Source: Rotaria sordida (taxonomy: Eukaryota > Rotifera > Eurotatoria > Philodinida > Philodinidae). From it: a stretch of DNA of 64,000 bases. Shown here one piece after another: positions 23,457 through 34,511 of this stretch. Position 1 is the stretch's first letter, and each line of letters begins with the position of its first letter. The notes below the pieces were generated by a model. That model searched no databases, was not told the origin of the DNA, and saw only the letters and a list, made by a program, of their open reading frames with translations. A program made the translations under genes and the position numbers. The DNA lies in contig CAJNOL010000865.1 of NCBI GenBank assembly GCA_905250125.1, positions 2,423 through 66,422 of the forward strand. Direction: 5' to 3'.

Positions 23457-24521
23457 TTAATATAAAAATGGAATAATTCTATAAGGAACACGACGACAAT
23501 ATTCATTCCAATCAAGACCATATTTTTTTTTACATCTCTCATAATCAGTTCTTTCTCGAGCAATAAATAATAAAATATAATAAAGTGGATATAACCATGG
23601 AAAAATTCCTCCATGAATTGCTAAACTAAGACCAATAGCCATTAAAGTATCACCTAAATAATTAATATGACGTGAAAGAGACCACCATCCTGAACAAAAT
23701 AAACGTCCATTAATTGTTATTGGACGAATAAAACCTAAAAATAAAGCATTTGGTTGTGTTCGAAATAAATATTTTTGATTATTTGCACCACGAGATAATA
23801 TCCAACCAAGAAAAAAAATACAAATACTAAAAATTTGTCGATTAAAAGATAATCGTATTGGATGAATTTTACACCAAATAGCAGTTGGATAGAAAAATGG
23901 ATAAAAAACAAGACAACCCCAAACTAATTTAAAACCAACATATTCAATAATAAAATCAAATGTATATAAATGAACATATTCATGATAAAAATATTCTATT
24001 GTAAAAAAACTAAATAGAAAAACATAAAGAATGATATTTGTCATAGATTTATTTTCTTGTAAATATTCAAAATAAAATAGAATTAAATTAAGTTCTAATC
24101 CAATTCCTCCTATAAGATAAAGTAAAATTTTTCCATCAACACGATTAAAAAACCATTGAGGATTTTTTAAACGACCAAGATAAATATCAAGCCAAAATGA
24201 TGATGAATTTTTTTTATATGGAAGTACAAGAATAAATGTAAATATTAAACCTAATAAACATGCACAAATTGCATGTTTTATTCGAAGTTTAATTAAATAT
24301 TGAATATCAATAAATTCAAAATATCCAATACAAATAATAAATAAAAAACTAACTATGAAAAAAACTCGTAAACCATTTAGACGATAGATTGGAGGACCAT
24401 CATGTACATAACCACGAATATGATATGCAGGAACAAAAAGATGTAAAAATGTAATAAATGTATAAATGAATGAAATATGAATAAATGCAAAAAACCATTC
24501 GTTTAGATCAAGGTTCGTCAT
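23457..24521 (-). CDS. C14-sterol-reductase / LBR-family membrane protein
   Basis: An intronless frame of 354 residues, somewhat shorter than TM7SF2 (418). About eight hydrophobic segments. The C-terminal third carries the ERG4/ERG24 family signatures: SRGANNQKYLFR, LFCSGWWSLSRHINYLGD, and the extreme end CKKKYGLDWNEYCRRVPYRI, which in the family bind NADPH near the membrane. Delta-14 reductases act in sterol synthesis in the ER or inner nuclear membrane. The middle is divergent: the usual ELRPGL block is not seen, the GD-WVPFTYSLQ block reads GCLVFYPFFYPTAIW, and Pro of RHPNYLGD is Ile. This suggests altered substrate or relaxed constraint. The absence of introns beside intron-rich neighbours is consistent with a retrocopy. 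Family call firm, catalytic activity uncertain. Confidence 0.82.
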   Translation of the reverse strand: MTNLDLNEWFFAFIHISFIYTFITFLHLFVPAYHIRGYVHDGPPIYRLNGLRVFFIVSFLFIICIGYFEFIDIQYLIKLRIKHAICACLLGLIFTFILVLPYKKNSSSFWLDIYLGRLKNPQWFFNRVDGKILLYLIGGIGLELNLILFYFEYLQENKSMTNIILYVFLFSFFTIEYFYHEYVHLYTFDFIIEYVGFKLVWGCLVFYPFFYPTAIWCKIHPIRLSFNRQIFSICIFFLGWILSRGANNQKYLFRTQPNALFLGFIRPITINGRLFCSGWWSLSRHINYLGDTLMAIGLSLAIHGGIFPWLYPLYYILLFIARERTDYERCKKKYGLDWNEYCRRVPYRIIPFLY

Positions 24522-24916
24522 AGTTGAATTAAAATTATATGACCTAATAATGTACTGAACACAATGAAATAAAAGAGTTGAATTTCAAGATAAGAGAGAA
24601 ATTAAAGAGCAGCTGTTCTATAACGTGACCATAAAAATGACGAAAGAAGGAAAGCAAACAATCGACATTTAAGGGTAAAACATAGCCTAGACTAATGCTT
24701 CCATTTATTCATTCAACAGATTCTTTTTTTCTTATTACTTGTGAAGAAAAAGAAAAAAAACCTTATTGGATAAATCTTATTCAATTCATTCGTACTGTTA
24801 TAAGATGACGCTACATATTTGTAAAACTTGAAATAAATCAACTGATATATATTTTAAAATATAATGTGTTCTACTGTGTTTTGAATAACTTTTCACAGAA
24901 ACATCATAGAAACCTG
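24522..24916. other. Spacer before the assembly gap
   Basis: AT-rich sequence 5' of the sterol-reductase-like gene. Nothing recognised. Confidence 0.5.
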
Positions 24917-25016
24917 NNNNNNNNNNNNNNNNNNNNNNNNNNNNNNNNNNNNNNNNNNNNNNNNNNNNNNNNNNNNNNNNNNNNNNNNNNNNNNNNNNNN
25001 NNNNNNNNNNNNNNNN
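24917..25016. other. Assembly gap (100 N)
   Basis: Exactly 100 unknown bases, the customary placeholder for a gap of unknown size. Continuity of the two sides is not proven by sequence. Confidence 0.99.
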
Positions 25017-25940
25017 TTATCAAAAAAAAGTGCTTTTCTTTTGCATAAAAGATCGACCAGTTTCAAGGTAGTTTGTGGATGTCTCAAGTTTATTTTTATA
25101 TCAAGTTATAGATCCAAGTATGGTCTTCAACGCTGGGTACGTATGGGAAAAAGTTAGGATTTGTCTGTCCTGGAAGAAAATCATAGTCAAAAATCGACTT
25201 TTTGACGAAAAGTTGATTTTTGTTAGAAATGTCTTGCACGAATGCTTCATTCTAGAAAGTTGAAACTAATGTTGTAAGTAGACATCATTAAGATGTTCTT
25301 ACCTAGAAAATCTCAAGTCCCTCTCATTATCCTATCTGGAGATATGAATGGCTAAAGTTAGCTAACAAATCGATTTTTTTACTCTATAGTGAAATTCGTA
25401 AAATACTAATGGCTCAACCGTTGAAGCTGAAATTTTATGTACATATAGAACTTAGTTGGATATCAATCTAAGAAAAATTTCAGCTCGAATAAGTGATGCT
25501 TTGCTGAGATATAGAGTACTAAAAATCACCATTTGTTAAGGTAGGATTTTATAGTGTTTTTCGTAAAAATTGAATAAAAAATGAACGCTTCAATATTTTT
25601 TGAATCAGCTTTCGCCAAAACTCATGAAATTTTTCCTTCGATCACATATATTAAGATGAGTAAAATCCGAGAACATCGATTGAGTGCCGTATCATGGAAC
25701 CGATCGTGGCTTACGTGGAATGGCTCATAAGACCTTTCCTGGAAGAATACCCCTACCTGTCAGCTATCTTGTAGTACGAGGTGCTGCCTAGCGACAGATT
25801 CAATAGCCCGATATCTTTTCTACAAGTACGACTAGCTGTAGCTGTGAACAGAAGACCAGCCTAACGCAGAGTTCTTGCGCTCAATGGTCTGAGCTCTCCG
25901 TACACAGTAACTAACCATAAGAGTAGGTGTATGTCACTAC
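25017..25940. other. Gene-free repeat-like sequence
   Basis: No coding frame supported. It contains short duplicated phrases (AAAATCGACTTTTTGACGAAAAG near 25190) suggesting an old dispersed repeat. Confidence 0.45.
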
Positions 25941-28054
25941 TAGTACCCGGCGTGACCAAGTTTTTTGGTCACAGTCACGGTCACGATGAGCACAAACCGT
26001 GACCGTGAGTCACGACGACTTTTCATGTTTTTATGGCCTCTTATAAAAGAGATATTTCTTATCGGAATTCAAATATATCGGTTGTGTCGATGAATATAAC
26101 GTAATGTTTAGTATTTAATAATAAAATTTATCCCATAAAATGAATAATTAACTATTCAATTTGAGTTCAAATAATCTTGTCGAAGAGAAATTTCACACGA
26201 TTACTCACCAACGAGAATATTTCAGTGACCATTTGAAAACGGGAAAGGAAGGATAATAATGATTGAGCAAGTGTAAAGTAGATTGTTTGCATTTTGAATA
26301 TTCCTTCTATTTCTAGAGCTCGATCGAGGTGATTTTTACTAAAATATTCTTTATTCAGCTCCAGTGGAAAAATGCATTCATCGTTTTACTGTGAAGTTCG
26401 AGTGTACAAATGTCATGGGATATTTCAAGAAGTACCAAAATGCAGAAAAAGCTAAACGTAGATAAATTGAAAAGCAGGCTTTTTTTAGTATTTCTTGCTG
26501 CTTTATTGTGAAATCAATTTAAAAGTAGCCGTCGTATAGGCCTTGAAAAATTCTTTTCTCTACAAGCTCAAAAACAATTCAGCTAGAATTGTAACTGGAA
26601 GAATTTTATTATGCTTTGTCTATTTTTCAAAAAAATGATAACTTTTTTAGCTAATTATTTAAACCCTACGATAGAAAATGAATCCTAGTCAAAGTTGATC
26701 TATTCATATTGATTTTTACATTTAATTCGAAAACCCATGTTTAATTGCTATGGCTGAGTTTCTAAGTTTAAAAAACGTTATTTATTCAGTAATCCAAAAA
26801 AACGATAATTTTTATGATTTTTCGCTTGCTCGTCACCAAGCTAATCTTTGATTTGAATATTTGGATTCGAATAATTCGCACCGTATACAAAGAGCTAGAG
26901 CGTCTTCAATCCTATACAAAATTTACTACAGTTGTGTTCTGATATTTGTGAAATCGTTTGAGAGAGCTCTACTTCAGAAATTATTTCTAAAAATACACAG
27001 ATTTTTTTTCTCCACTATGATACTTCTAACAATCTCTCATGATATTATACACATTCCAACTCTGCAATAATTAGGTCGATACATTTCTTGTAAGGAATCG
27101 AACTGTGAACCTTTAAGTAAACAAAATCAACATTGAATTCAAGGTAGAGAAGAAATATCAAAAATAGATATAGATTAATTTATCCCGGTCCATGTATTGT
27201 ATGTCATAGGTCAATCTGACTGGGGCCAATTTAAGAGTGAAATTCATCGTGGACTGACAAAGATGGATGTCGGAGGAGAAACTAAATTAACGCTACACCA
27301 AATCGATGAAACAGTTGACTACAACGCTTGAATCAGTCTTCTGACGAATATCAAGCTCGGATTAGTTTTGATGTACTATGATAAGACAATCTTATTCCAG
27401 TGAATAAACTCATTAGTGGATGAATTCAGAGATAGTCCGAGAATCGATAAGTTTTTTTTAAATGTAGAATAGCAACTTTTACGGAAAGCACCTGGTCATT
27501 AATTTGACTCGTATTTCATTCGTCAAGTAACCAGTGAGTTCGTTGAAATATCAATGTTATTACAGTCTACCAAAGTAAAATTGATCTGGCTTAGTTCTCA
27601 TACAAATGAAAATGATTAAATAATTTAAAATGAAGAAAACTTGAGTAATTTTTTTAAAAAGAATACTAGTATATAAGTGTCTTTTCGTCGAGTGACAACT
27701 GTAGCGAAGTGTCTACTTGAATCATGTGTTTTTAATTTAGTAATGTTTATGCAGAGTGATTGAGGTTTGAATAAGATGAATGACGTATTGAAATAAGTAT
27801 AGAGCATAAAAAACCTTGGTCTTGTGAAGCATCTAATGCAGTTGACAAAAGCATACGTTATATGAAGATTTCAGCGTTCGTGACTAACCGTGCCTGACTT
27901 CCAGTCACGGTCACGGTCACAGATTTTTAAAAAATATTGGTCACGGTCATATATTTTTACAAAGTATTGGTCACAGTCATATATTTTTGCAAAATATTGG
28001 TCACGGTCGTGACCGTATCTGGAAGTCAGTCACGGTGAGTCACGCCGGACACTA
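25941..28054. mobile_element. 2.1-kb element with 16-bp inverted ends and GTCACGG subterminal repeats
   Basis: Left end 25941-25956 reads TAGTACCCGGCGTGAC; the right end 28039-28054 as reverse complement reads TAGTGTCCGGCGTGAC, two mismatches in 16. Next to both ends lie clusters of GTCACGGTCAC and its complement (25968-26012 and 27902-28040), including three units of about 30 bp at 27920-28010. Subterminal repeat clusters of this kind are seen in hAT-class and some other cut-and-paste transposons, where they bind transposase. The interior has no transposase frame, so the element is non-autonomous or an old deletion derivative. Class unproven. Confidence 0.65.
27902..28040. repeat. Subterminal tandem repeat, about 30-bp unit
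   Basis: Units of the form GGTCACGGTCATATATTTTT plus about 10 A-rich bases, repeated about three times and preceded and followed by partial GTCACG units. Position 25968-26012 carries related but shorter copies in inverted context. Confidence 0.85.
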
Positions 28055-28121
28055 ATTGAGGTTTGCACAAAATACGTTGAGAATACGTGTCGGACAACGT
28101 AGCCACTCAGTCATGGCGGCT

Positions 28122-28462
28122 GACTTTTCTTGAGATCTCCCGATTTCAGTCAATTGATTTGTGATCATTCGAAAAAGCAGCTAGGTAAAGGTAACTCATC
28201 GTGCTGAATTGAACGGTGATATTTATTTTTAGGTTCGAAATGATCTGACTCTATTATATCAATATTTCTAAATTTCCACAATCATCCTCCATGTAACGAA
28301 AGAGTCGACTTTTCGGAAATATTGATATAATAGCGTCAGGTCAGTTCGAATCTAAAAATAGATATCGCCATTCGACTCGACATGATGAATTATACCTGTC
28401 TAACTGTTTTTCCGGGTGATCACAGGTCAATTGACTGAAATCGAGTGGTCTCAGGAAAAGTC
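28122..28462. repeat. Near-perfect hairpin element, 148-bp arms
   Basis: Left arm 28122-28269 and right arm 28315-28462 are inverted copies, about 80-85% alike, around a 45-bp loop. Shared blocks include CGATTTCAGTCAATTGA, GTGATCA, CTATTTTTAG and TATTATATCAATATTTC. No coding content. A transcript through it would fold into a long stem. Confidence 0.85.
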
Positions 28463-28837
28463 TTATAACACTCGAATGAGACAAGATAAGAATATCAGCT
28501 TTGTGCAGACCGAAAGGGAAATAGCTTCAGAATTTCGTTTTCAAAAATCTTCAGCAAGAACTTGTCTAATGAGCTAATGGCTGATTCACCAAATTTCGAT
28601 GGTCCCAGATCTTCTCTTATTTATAATAAACACTACAGGTCTGTATAAAATCCGTATCAAAAGTTATTCAAAAAGCAGTGGAGTATATTATATTTTGAGA
28701 TGAATAATAGATATTCTTTCCGTGAACTACATAAATACAGGGATGGGCGAATTTAAGTCAGTCATTTAAAAAAGCAAAAGTTGATAATTCAATACTAAGA
28801 TGAATTTTCGAAGAAACAAAATTCATATCAATCTCTA

Positions 28838-28985
28838 ACAAAAACTTGCTGGAAAAATCATATTTGTATTCTTGCTACATCAGCATCAGCTGAACGTGTG
28901 TTTTCTCATAACGGTCTTTTAATGAGATCCGATCATTCGAATTTTCCACAAGCTAATATTTTGCATTTTAATATATTTGAAATAC
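28838..28985 (+). pseudogene. hAT transposase C-terminal dimerisation (hATC) fragment
   Basis: One frame reads ILATSASAERVFSHNGLLMR and then DHSNFPQANILHFNIFE, the hallmark hATC block (ATSASAERVFS..G....R) at the C-terminal end of hAT transposases. It is preceded by KTCWKNH, equivalent to the usual W-x-x motif upstream. No upstream catalytic regions are joined in frame, so it is a remnant. It lies 0.8 kb right of the 2.1-kb element but need not belong to it. Confidence 0.8.
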
Positions 28986-29627
28986 AGCAAAAGATCTAAA
29001 TATTTTGCTTGTAAAAAAAATTTAAGTTTAGATTTTTGTTTATAAAAAATTGATGTTTTATTTTACTGTGAAAGAAAACGATTAATTTTAATGCTCTTAC
29101 TTTGTTAATTAGACTCTAGTAGTTGTGTCATTTTATTTTATTTTATTTTTCGGACTGTTCTTATTTTATTTTTGTGCATAAAAACTAGGAATAGGATGTT
29201 GTGTCATGAAAAGGTTGTTGCTAACATTCTTTATTAAAATTATCAGAAGACGAAAAAAACAACTTGACCCACTCAATCCTTCATAAATACTCATTCAATA
29301 TTTCCGCCTATTTTTGTTTTTCAAATTACAATAATTTTCAAAAAAAAAACAAAAACAAAACTGATACGATGGTGTAATGAATGAAAAGTCTAACTTCACT
29401 AAAAATTTCGTTTCATTTAGTCCAACTGTAGACTTCAGAAGACATAATAACACACTCATCAGCTAGTTAGAAAAATAGATTTTTACAGTTTTGACAAGAA
29501 TAATTAGAAGATGATTAGACTTACAAAATCAAGATTTCAGAAATCAGTAGATTTTCGGAATACAGCAATTTTTTCTCGAAGAAATATTTGCGAGAATAAT
29601 CATGAAGAAAAACTTCTTGTCTGACAA
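28986..29627. other. Gene-free spacer
   Basis: AT-rich sequence after the hATC fragment. No gene seen. Confidence 0.5.
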
Positions 29628-30175
29628 GATTATGTGGTTGTTCTTTTTTTATTTCGATACAACCTAATCGTTTGTACTCTTCAACTTCGTAGTCACAAAA
29701 TTTTGTTTAGAATTAAATTTCACATTCGACAGCACGAAAATGACTGTTTCATATACTAAACCTCGTTTTGGAACATATGTTTAAACTTTTTTCTCTTGAG
29801 AAAAGGTTGTAGAAGCGAAGAGTACAAAGTACTTTATCCATTGATGCTAATTGTATTATTTTTTTTTTTTGAATTGGTCTTCACGAGCGAAGACTTACAC
29901 AAATTGATAGATATCTGCAGAAAATCAAAGTTAGACGTAATTGAGTAAGCGTTTAATATTTTAAATTTTTCTCAAAGAAGTTTATTCAAAAAACAAATAA
30001 AACAACTTTCTAGAACGAAAAAAATCTCCATCGAATGACTTTCTAAAAATGTATCAAAATGACTTCAAAAAATAAAATGATATTGTCCCATTCAATTTGC
30101 ATTCATGTTTTATCGAAATTTTCTTTTCCAGAAGGGTGATTTAAAACTTCGGGACAAGAACTTTGTTAGACGATA
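29628..30175 (+). repeat. Dispersed repeat family, copy B
   Basis: Ordered similarity to copy A (16442-16890) over at least 400 bp. The 3' part (GAAATTTTCTTTTCCAGAAG, GATTTAAAACTTCGGG at about 30116-30165) also matches a partial copy C at 22738-22780 in a cytohesin intron. No frame. Confidence 0.75.
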
Positions 30176-30611
30176 TCTACATAAAAAAACAAACAAATGT
30201 TTCAGTTTTTGCTGACAAATACTATTTTTTTCTTATTCTTACTCAAAAATTAAATGAAATATATTGATAATCATTATGAAATAAATCAAATCGATTGTAT
30301 TAGATTCGAAAAATCTTCTCTTCTCTATTAACTATAAACATAAAATTTAAAAATCCAGTTTAAATTCAAATTTAATCAAAACAAGAAATTTTTTTTGTAC
30401 AATACTTTCTTGTTTTTCGGAGGGAGGAAATAGTTTTTTGTTGTGTTTTTAATAATATAAATCAGTTCATTTGAATTAATACAAATTCATAGTGTCTTTT
30501 CATATTTCCGAAAAGCAAGAAATAATAATAAACTAAAGTTAAACATCACACTAAAAGAGAGAATGACTTTGAAAAAAAGGAAAAATCAGAAAATCTATAC
30601 AAAAGTTATAT
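30176..30611. other. Spacer, presumed 3' region of the minus-strand zinc-binding gene
   Basis: AT-rich. No coding signal. Confidence 0.45.
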
Positions 30612-31163
30612 TCACTCCACAGTATGATATGGACATGGTAATTTTCGATTACATAGTTTATTATTTCGAAGTCGAGTTTTAAGAACAGTTCCACAAAGTT
30701 TAACTGTTGTTGTTGTAACTGTTGTTGTTTTAGTTGCAACTAATTTACGTTGTCGTTTACCAGGTCGTTTTCTTAAATTATAAAATTTAATAGCTGTTGT
30801 TTTTGTTGTTACAATTGGTTTTGTACTATCAGGTCGACGTGCAGCTTGTTGCCGCATTTTTTTAAGTAAATAAGATGATGAAACAAATGGATTTGAAAAT
30901 GAACGACGATGTTTTGATATTGAATATCCACCATTACTTATACAAAAACATTTTGATGATGCAAGTTGTAAAAGATCATCCATAGCATCATCATTTTCAT
31001 TAACTAATTGTTGTTGTTTATGTTCAAAATAATGATGTGAACACATATTAGCACGACAATGAAAACAATGAACATCAAATGGTGTTGCACATTGATCAAC
31101 GGAACATAAAGTTAGATTTTCAGATACAGTATCAGTATCAGTAGCCGTTGACGACGACATCAT
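30612..31163 (-). CDS. Small protein with two putative zinc-binding modules, unassigned
   Basis: Single-exon frame of 183 residues starting at the tandem ATG pair (MMSSSTATD). An N-terminal Cys/His cluster reads CSVDQCATPFDVHCFHCRAN followed by MCSHHYFEH, spacing C-x4-C-x7-C-x2-C-x4-C-x2-H-x4-H, like a B-box or related treble-clef finger. The middle is basic and Ser/Thr-rich. The C-terminus ends in CGTVLKTRLRNNKLC then NRKLPCPYH, a C-x13-C-x5-C-x2-H pattern reminiscent of the SCA7 zinc finger of ataxin-7-type SAGA deubiquitinase-module proteins. Both comparisons are pattern-level only. The even codon use and clean Cys spacing argue that it is a real gene. A nuclear role is a guess from basic composition and the SCA7-like end. 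Confidence 0.6.
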   Translation of the reverse strand: MMSSSTATDTDTVSENLTLCSVDQCATPFDVHCFHCRANMCSHHYFEHKQQQLVNENDDAMDDLLQLASSKCFCISNGGYSISKHRRSFSNPFVSSSYLLKKMRQQAARRPDSTKPIVTTKTTAIKFYNLRKRPGKRQRKLVATKTTTVTTTTVKLCGTVLKTRLRNNKLCNRKLPCPYHTVE

Positions 31164-33166
31164 GTGTGTGTATATTAGTTTCAATAAGAAAAATAAAGAG
31201 AGAGAAGAGAGACAGAAAGAAACAATGTATTCCTACTCACAATTGAGGACTAAGCTAGACAAGAATGACCGATACGTGAACCCGTTCTAACTATATTGTT
31301 GAATGTTAAAAGTGATGGAGTAAAAGAAAAAAGGAGGAAAGAAAAAGAAAGATGTCAGCAAACATTCTAGTGACATCTAAAGGATAATTGTCCTATATAA
31401 AGGTATTTCGTATATATGTAACATTCGCTAAAGAAGAAGAATTAAAAAAGAATGTTTTCATCGTTTACAAAAAATCATAGAACTTTCATTTATGTGATTA
31501 ATAAACTATCGAGTTTTGTATGTGAATAAAGATTGTGTTGTCTAAAGTAAAGAAGTACCGACTAAAGTTTTACACATTTGAATATGATTTTTCAAGTTTT
31601 CTTTTTATCAAGTTGACGAACTAATAAGAGTTTGTATGATTTCAAGAAAATATATTCAGTCATAATTCGATTTGCTATTTGCAGGGATGTAGAATTTGGC
31701 GCTAAAAACGAAAATTTTTCTCAAATCGTCAAAATAAAACAAATTGCTGTTTCAGAATATATAGATTTTAAAAAAGGAACTAAGAAAAAAAAAATAAGAC
31801 TACTATGCACTCAGAATAATGTCATGTAAAAAATAAATTAGTTTTATCAATCATTGAATAATACTTATAGTCTTGGTACCTCATCCTTCCACAAATGATT
31901 CATCGCGACTTATCCAAGAGATAAAGGTTTTCATATTAGATACTGCTCACCTATCTTATGTGATAACGTTAATTGTCTCAAATCATGATGGAACCAGTCA
32001 GCATGCGATGAAGAATTCAGAATAAGAACGACAGTGATTAGCTGGATTGACAATAGGGATTTGAAGATGAGCGGGATAACGAAGTTTGCTAACTTGATAT
32101 CGTACCTTCGACGAGTTCATCGCAGCTTGTGGCAAACAATTTTGTGAAACATGATCTAAAAAGAGTATTGAAGGATACGGAGTAAAAATTCGAATCCCCT
32201 CAACAACTCATGATAGATGCGAAGTCAGATAGCATTACAAACTACATTTTGATAACATCTCGTTATAATATATGACCTACTCTCTTGTGATTACCAACAC
32301 CAGTCACATCGTGTTTCACATATTAATCATATAAAGATTGCACTAACAGCTTTTTTATATGTATAAGGAAAAACAAAACAAAAGTTAATCTAAACAGCGA
32401 TACAAGCACAAAAAATATTCTAGTATTGCTCACATTTGGAGAACACAACAAAAGAAAACAAAATATAATATAGAACAAATGATGTCTTGAGAGTGTAACA
32501 TTCCCTTTCCCTCTTGTGAAAAACCTTTACTTTTTCTAAAATAGAACTGAAATTCTATTCCTTTTTAACAAATCGCAACATCCTCCCCTTAATGTTGGCT
32601 GCTTCGAATCGCCACTGTATAGACCATATACATGTTGAAGGAGGGATGTGTATGTATGAGGCCTTTTTTTCTCCAATTAAAGCGATCGAAAACTAACGGT
32701 GTTATAACGTCGTGATCCATGCTCTCACCATTTTTGGAATGAGAAATAATCATTATTATTAGAAAAATTTTACATACAAAGGATAAACACTGCTCGAGTT
32801 TATGTACTAGAGATTTCAAGAGTTGGATTTAATAAAAATATCCGAAAGGAAAGGATCTCCTTAAGTTCTCTCTATAGTACTACACTAATAATAACTTATT
32901 CTGAATGAGAACTATCACTATTTTGATTTTATAGAAAATTGAAAGCTAACAGACATTCTATACATAAACGTTCTCATTTCTCATTAAATATAATATGTTT
33001 ATTAAGCACATCGAAGAATGAAGAAAGCTAAATATTTGATTGAAAATTGAATCGGATCAGTTCAATTCAAAAAATTTTTTTCCTCTAAAAACTTTCTGAA
33101 TTAGTATATCATACAAGAAGAATTTACTTGTTCTAATAAGATATCAATTAATAGTTGATATTTATT
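31164..33166. other. Gene-free stretch with a dispersed-repeat copy
   Basis: No supported gene. Around 32255-32290 it carries TCTCGTTATAATATATGACC, a phrase shared with sites near 36240 and 58070 (both inside introns). Confidence 0.5.
32255..32290 (+). repeat. Dispersed motif, copy 1 of 3
   Basis: CTCGTTATAATATATGACCT with variants at 36234-36266 (nuclear receptor intron) and 58065-58097 (MKK4 intron). All three are on the same strand and followed by CT-rich sequence. This is probably the core of a decayed interspersed element. Confidence 0.6.
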
Positions 33167-33478
33167 TCATTTTGTATATGTATCATTTGTATTTTTACAA
33201 TTTATTTTAGTTTTTTTTGAATAATTTTCATGAATAAAATATTTCGAAATCTGATATACAATAATTGTTATACTAATTAAAAAAAATAAACTGATTAAAA
33301 TTGAAATAAATGTTTGACATGATCGAAAATTTTGTTGTTCAATAGGTGATTGATGATTATTTCTTGATTTATATGAATTAAAACTTTGAAATAGATAATT
33401 ATTTTTATTTAATAATTGATCATTCTTATCTATTTCTTTCAGATTTTGTAATATATCATCAGTAGATTTTATACTCAT
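33167..33478 (-). CDS. Hypothetical small single-pass membrane protein
   Basis: Frame of 103 residues from ATG at 33478. The N-terminal half is polar and Asn/Lys/Gln-rich. Residues about 55-80 form one hydrophobic segment (TFISILISLFFLISITIIVY), followed by a short basic, Asn/Lys-rich tail. There is no signal peptide at the start. No family recognised. The low-complexity AT-rich composition means it could be a chance frame, but the clean hydrophobic segment and regular start favour a gene. Confidence 0.35.
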   Translation of the reverse strand: MSIKSTDDILQNLKEIDKNDQLLNKNNYLFQSFNSYKSRNNHQSPIEQQNFRSCQTFISILISLFFLISITIIVYQISKYFIHENYSKKTKINCKNTNDTYTK

Positions 33479-34511
33479 ATTAAATTACAAAAGAAAATAA
33501 TAGTGCGCCTAAAGTTGAAAATTTCGTTTTTATTAACATCGATTGAAATTTTCAACTCGATCATAAGAGAGAAAAAAAAAAAAAAAAGAAAGAAACAAAA
33601 CAACACTCAGTTTGATCATTTTGAATCAACAAAAAAAATGAATGAACATACACATCATCGAAACAAATGTGCATGTTAATGAACAAAGAGAAAGCAATAA
33701 TTATTTTCAAAAGAAAAAAAGAAATAAAATCATAATTGAACAAGGAAGTAGACAAAAATAAACGAATAAAAACAACAACAATAATAATAATAGAACAACA
33801 GTTATTGATTGTGAACTTAAAAGTAACAGAGAAAAGATTTCAGGATATTATGCGTTTTTTAGTTAAATGAATGGTGTAGGGATTAGTAATTCGATGTTAT
33901 TAGAATCTTTTCTTTTCGAATTATTACTTTATTTTTGCAGTATTGATAATAATCTTTTTTTATATAAATATTCAAATCGATTTGTGAGATCAAAAAATAC
34001 ATATGAATTTCGCTAGATTTTATGAAATTCGATATACTCACTTTTTATTTTATTATTATTAACAAATTTTTAGTGAGAATAAAAATAGGAATGAAAAATC
34101 GAATTCAAATGTTAGTATTCGATGCATACAAAAGAATCTTATTTGACTATTGAGTCAAAATTTATTGTATGTAATTTTTATCGAAATTGTTTAGATTTAG
34201 GACAGATTTTTATTTAGAAAAGTCTTACAAAATAAAATAAAAAAATCTCTGAATTGCTTAATCAAACAAGAAAGAATCTAAGAAAACTAGATCTAAGAAT
34301 GTCGATTAATAATTCAGTTCTTTTTTCTCCTTTCTTCTTTTTCTTTTTTTCCAATTTGAAATCATCATACACCGGGAACCAAGACTCAGTTATTATTTTT
34401 AAAAAAAATAGAATAATAGTTACCTGTAGAAGAACATGAAAAACAAAAAAATAAACAATAGAAATATTTATATTTACAAGAAATAGACGAAAAAATTTGA
34501 GTAATCATCAG
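33479..34511. other. Intergenic, 3' of the nuclear receptor gene
   Basis: AT-rich with poly(A/T) runs and CAA tracts. No gene supported. Confidence 0.5.

Noticed and set aside
24866-25087. Frames spanning the N run
   Set aside because: Translations consist mostly of unknown residues and have no coding support on either side.
27902-28040. CRISPR-like array of about 30-bp units
   Set aside because: Units are contiguous without unique spacers, lie next to transposon-like ends and occur in a eukaryotic genome.
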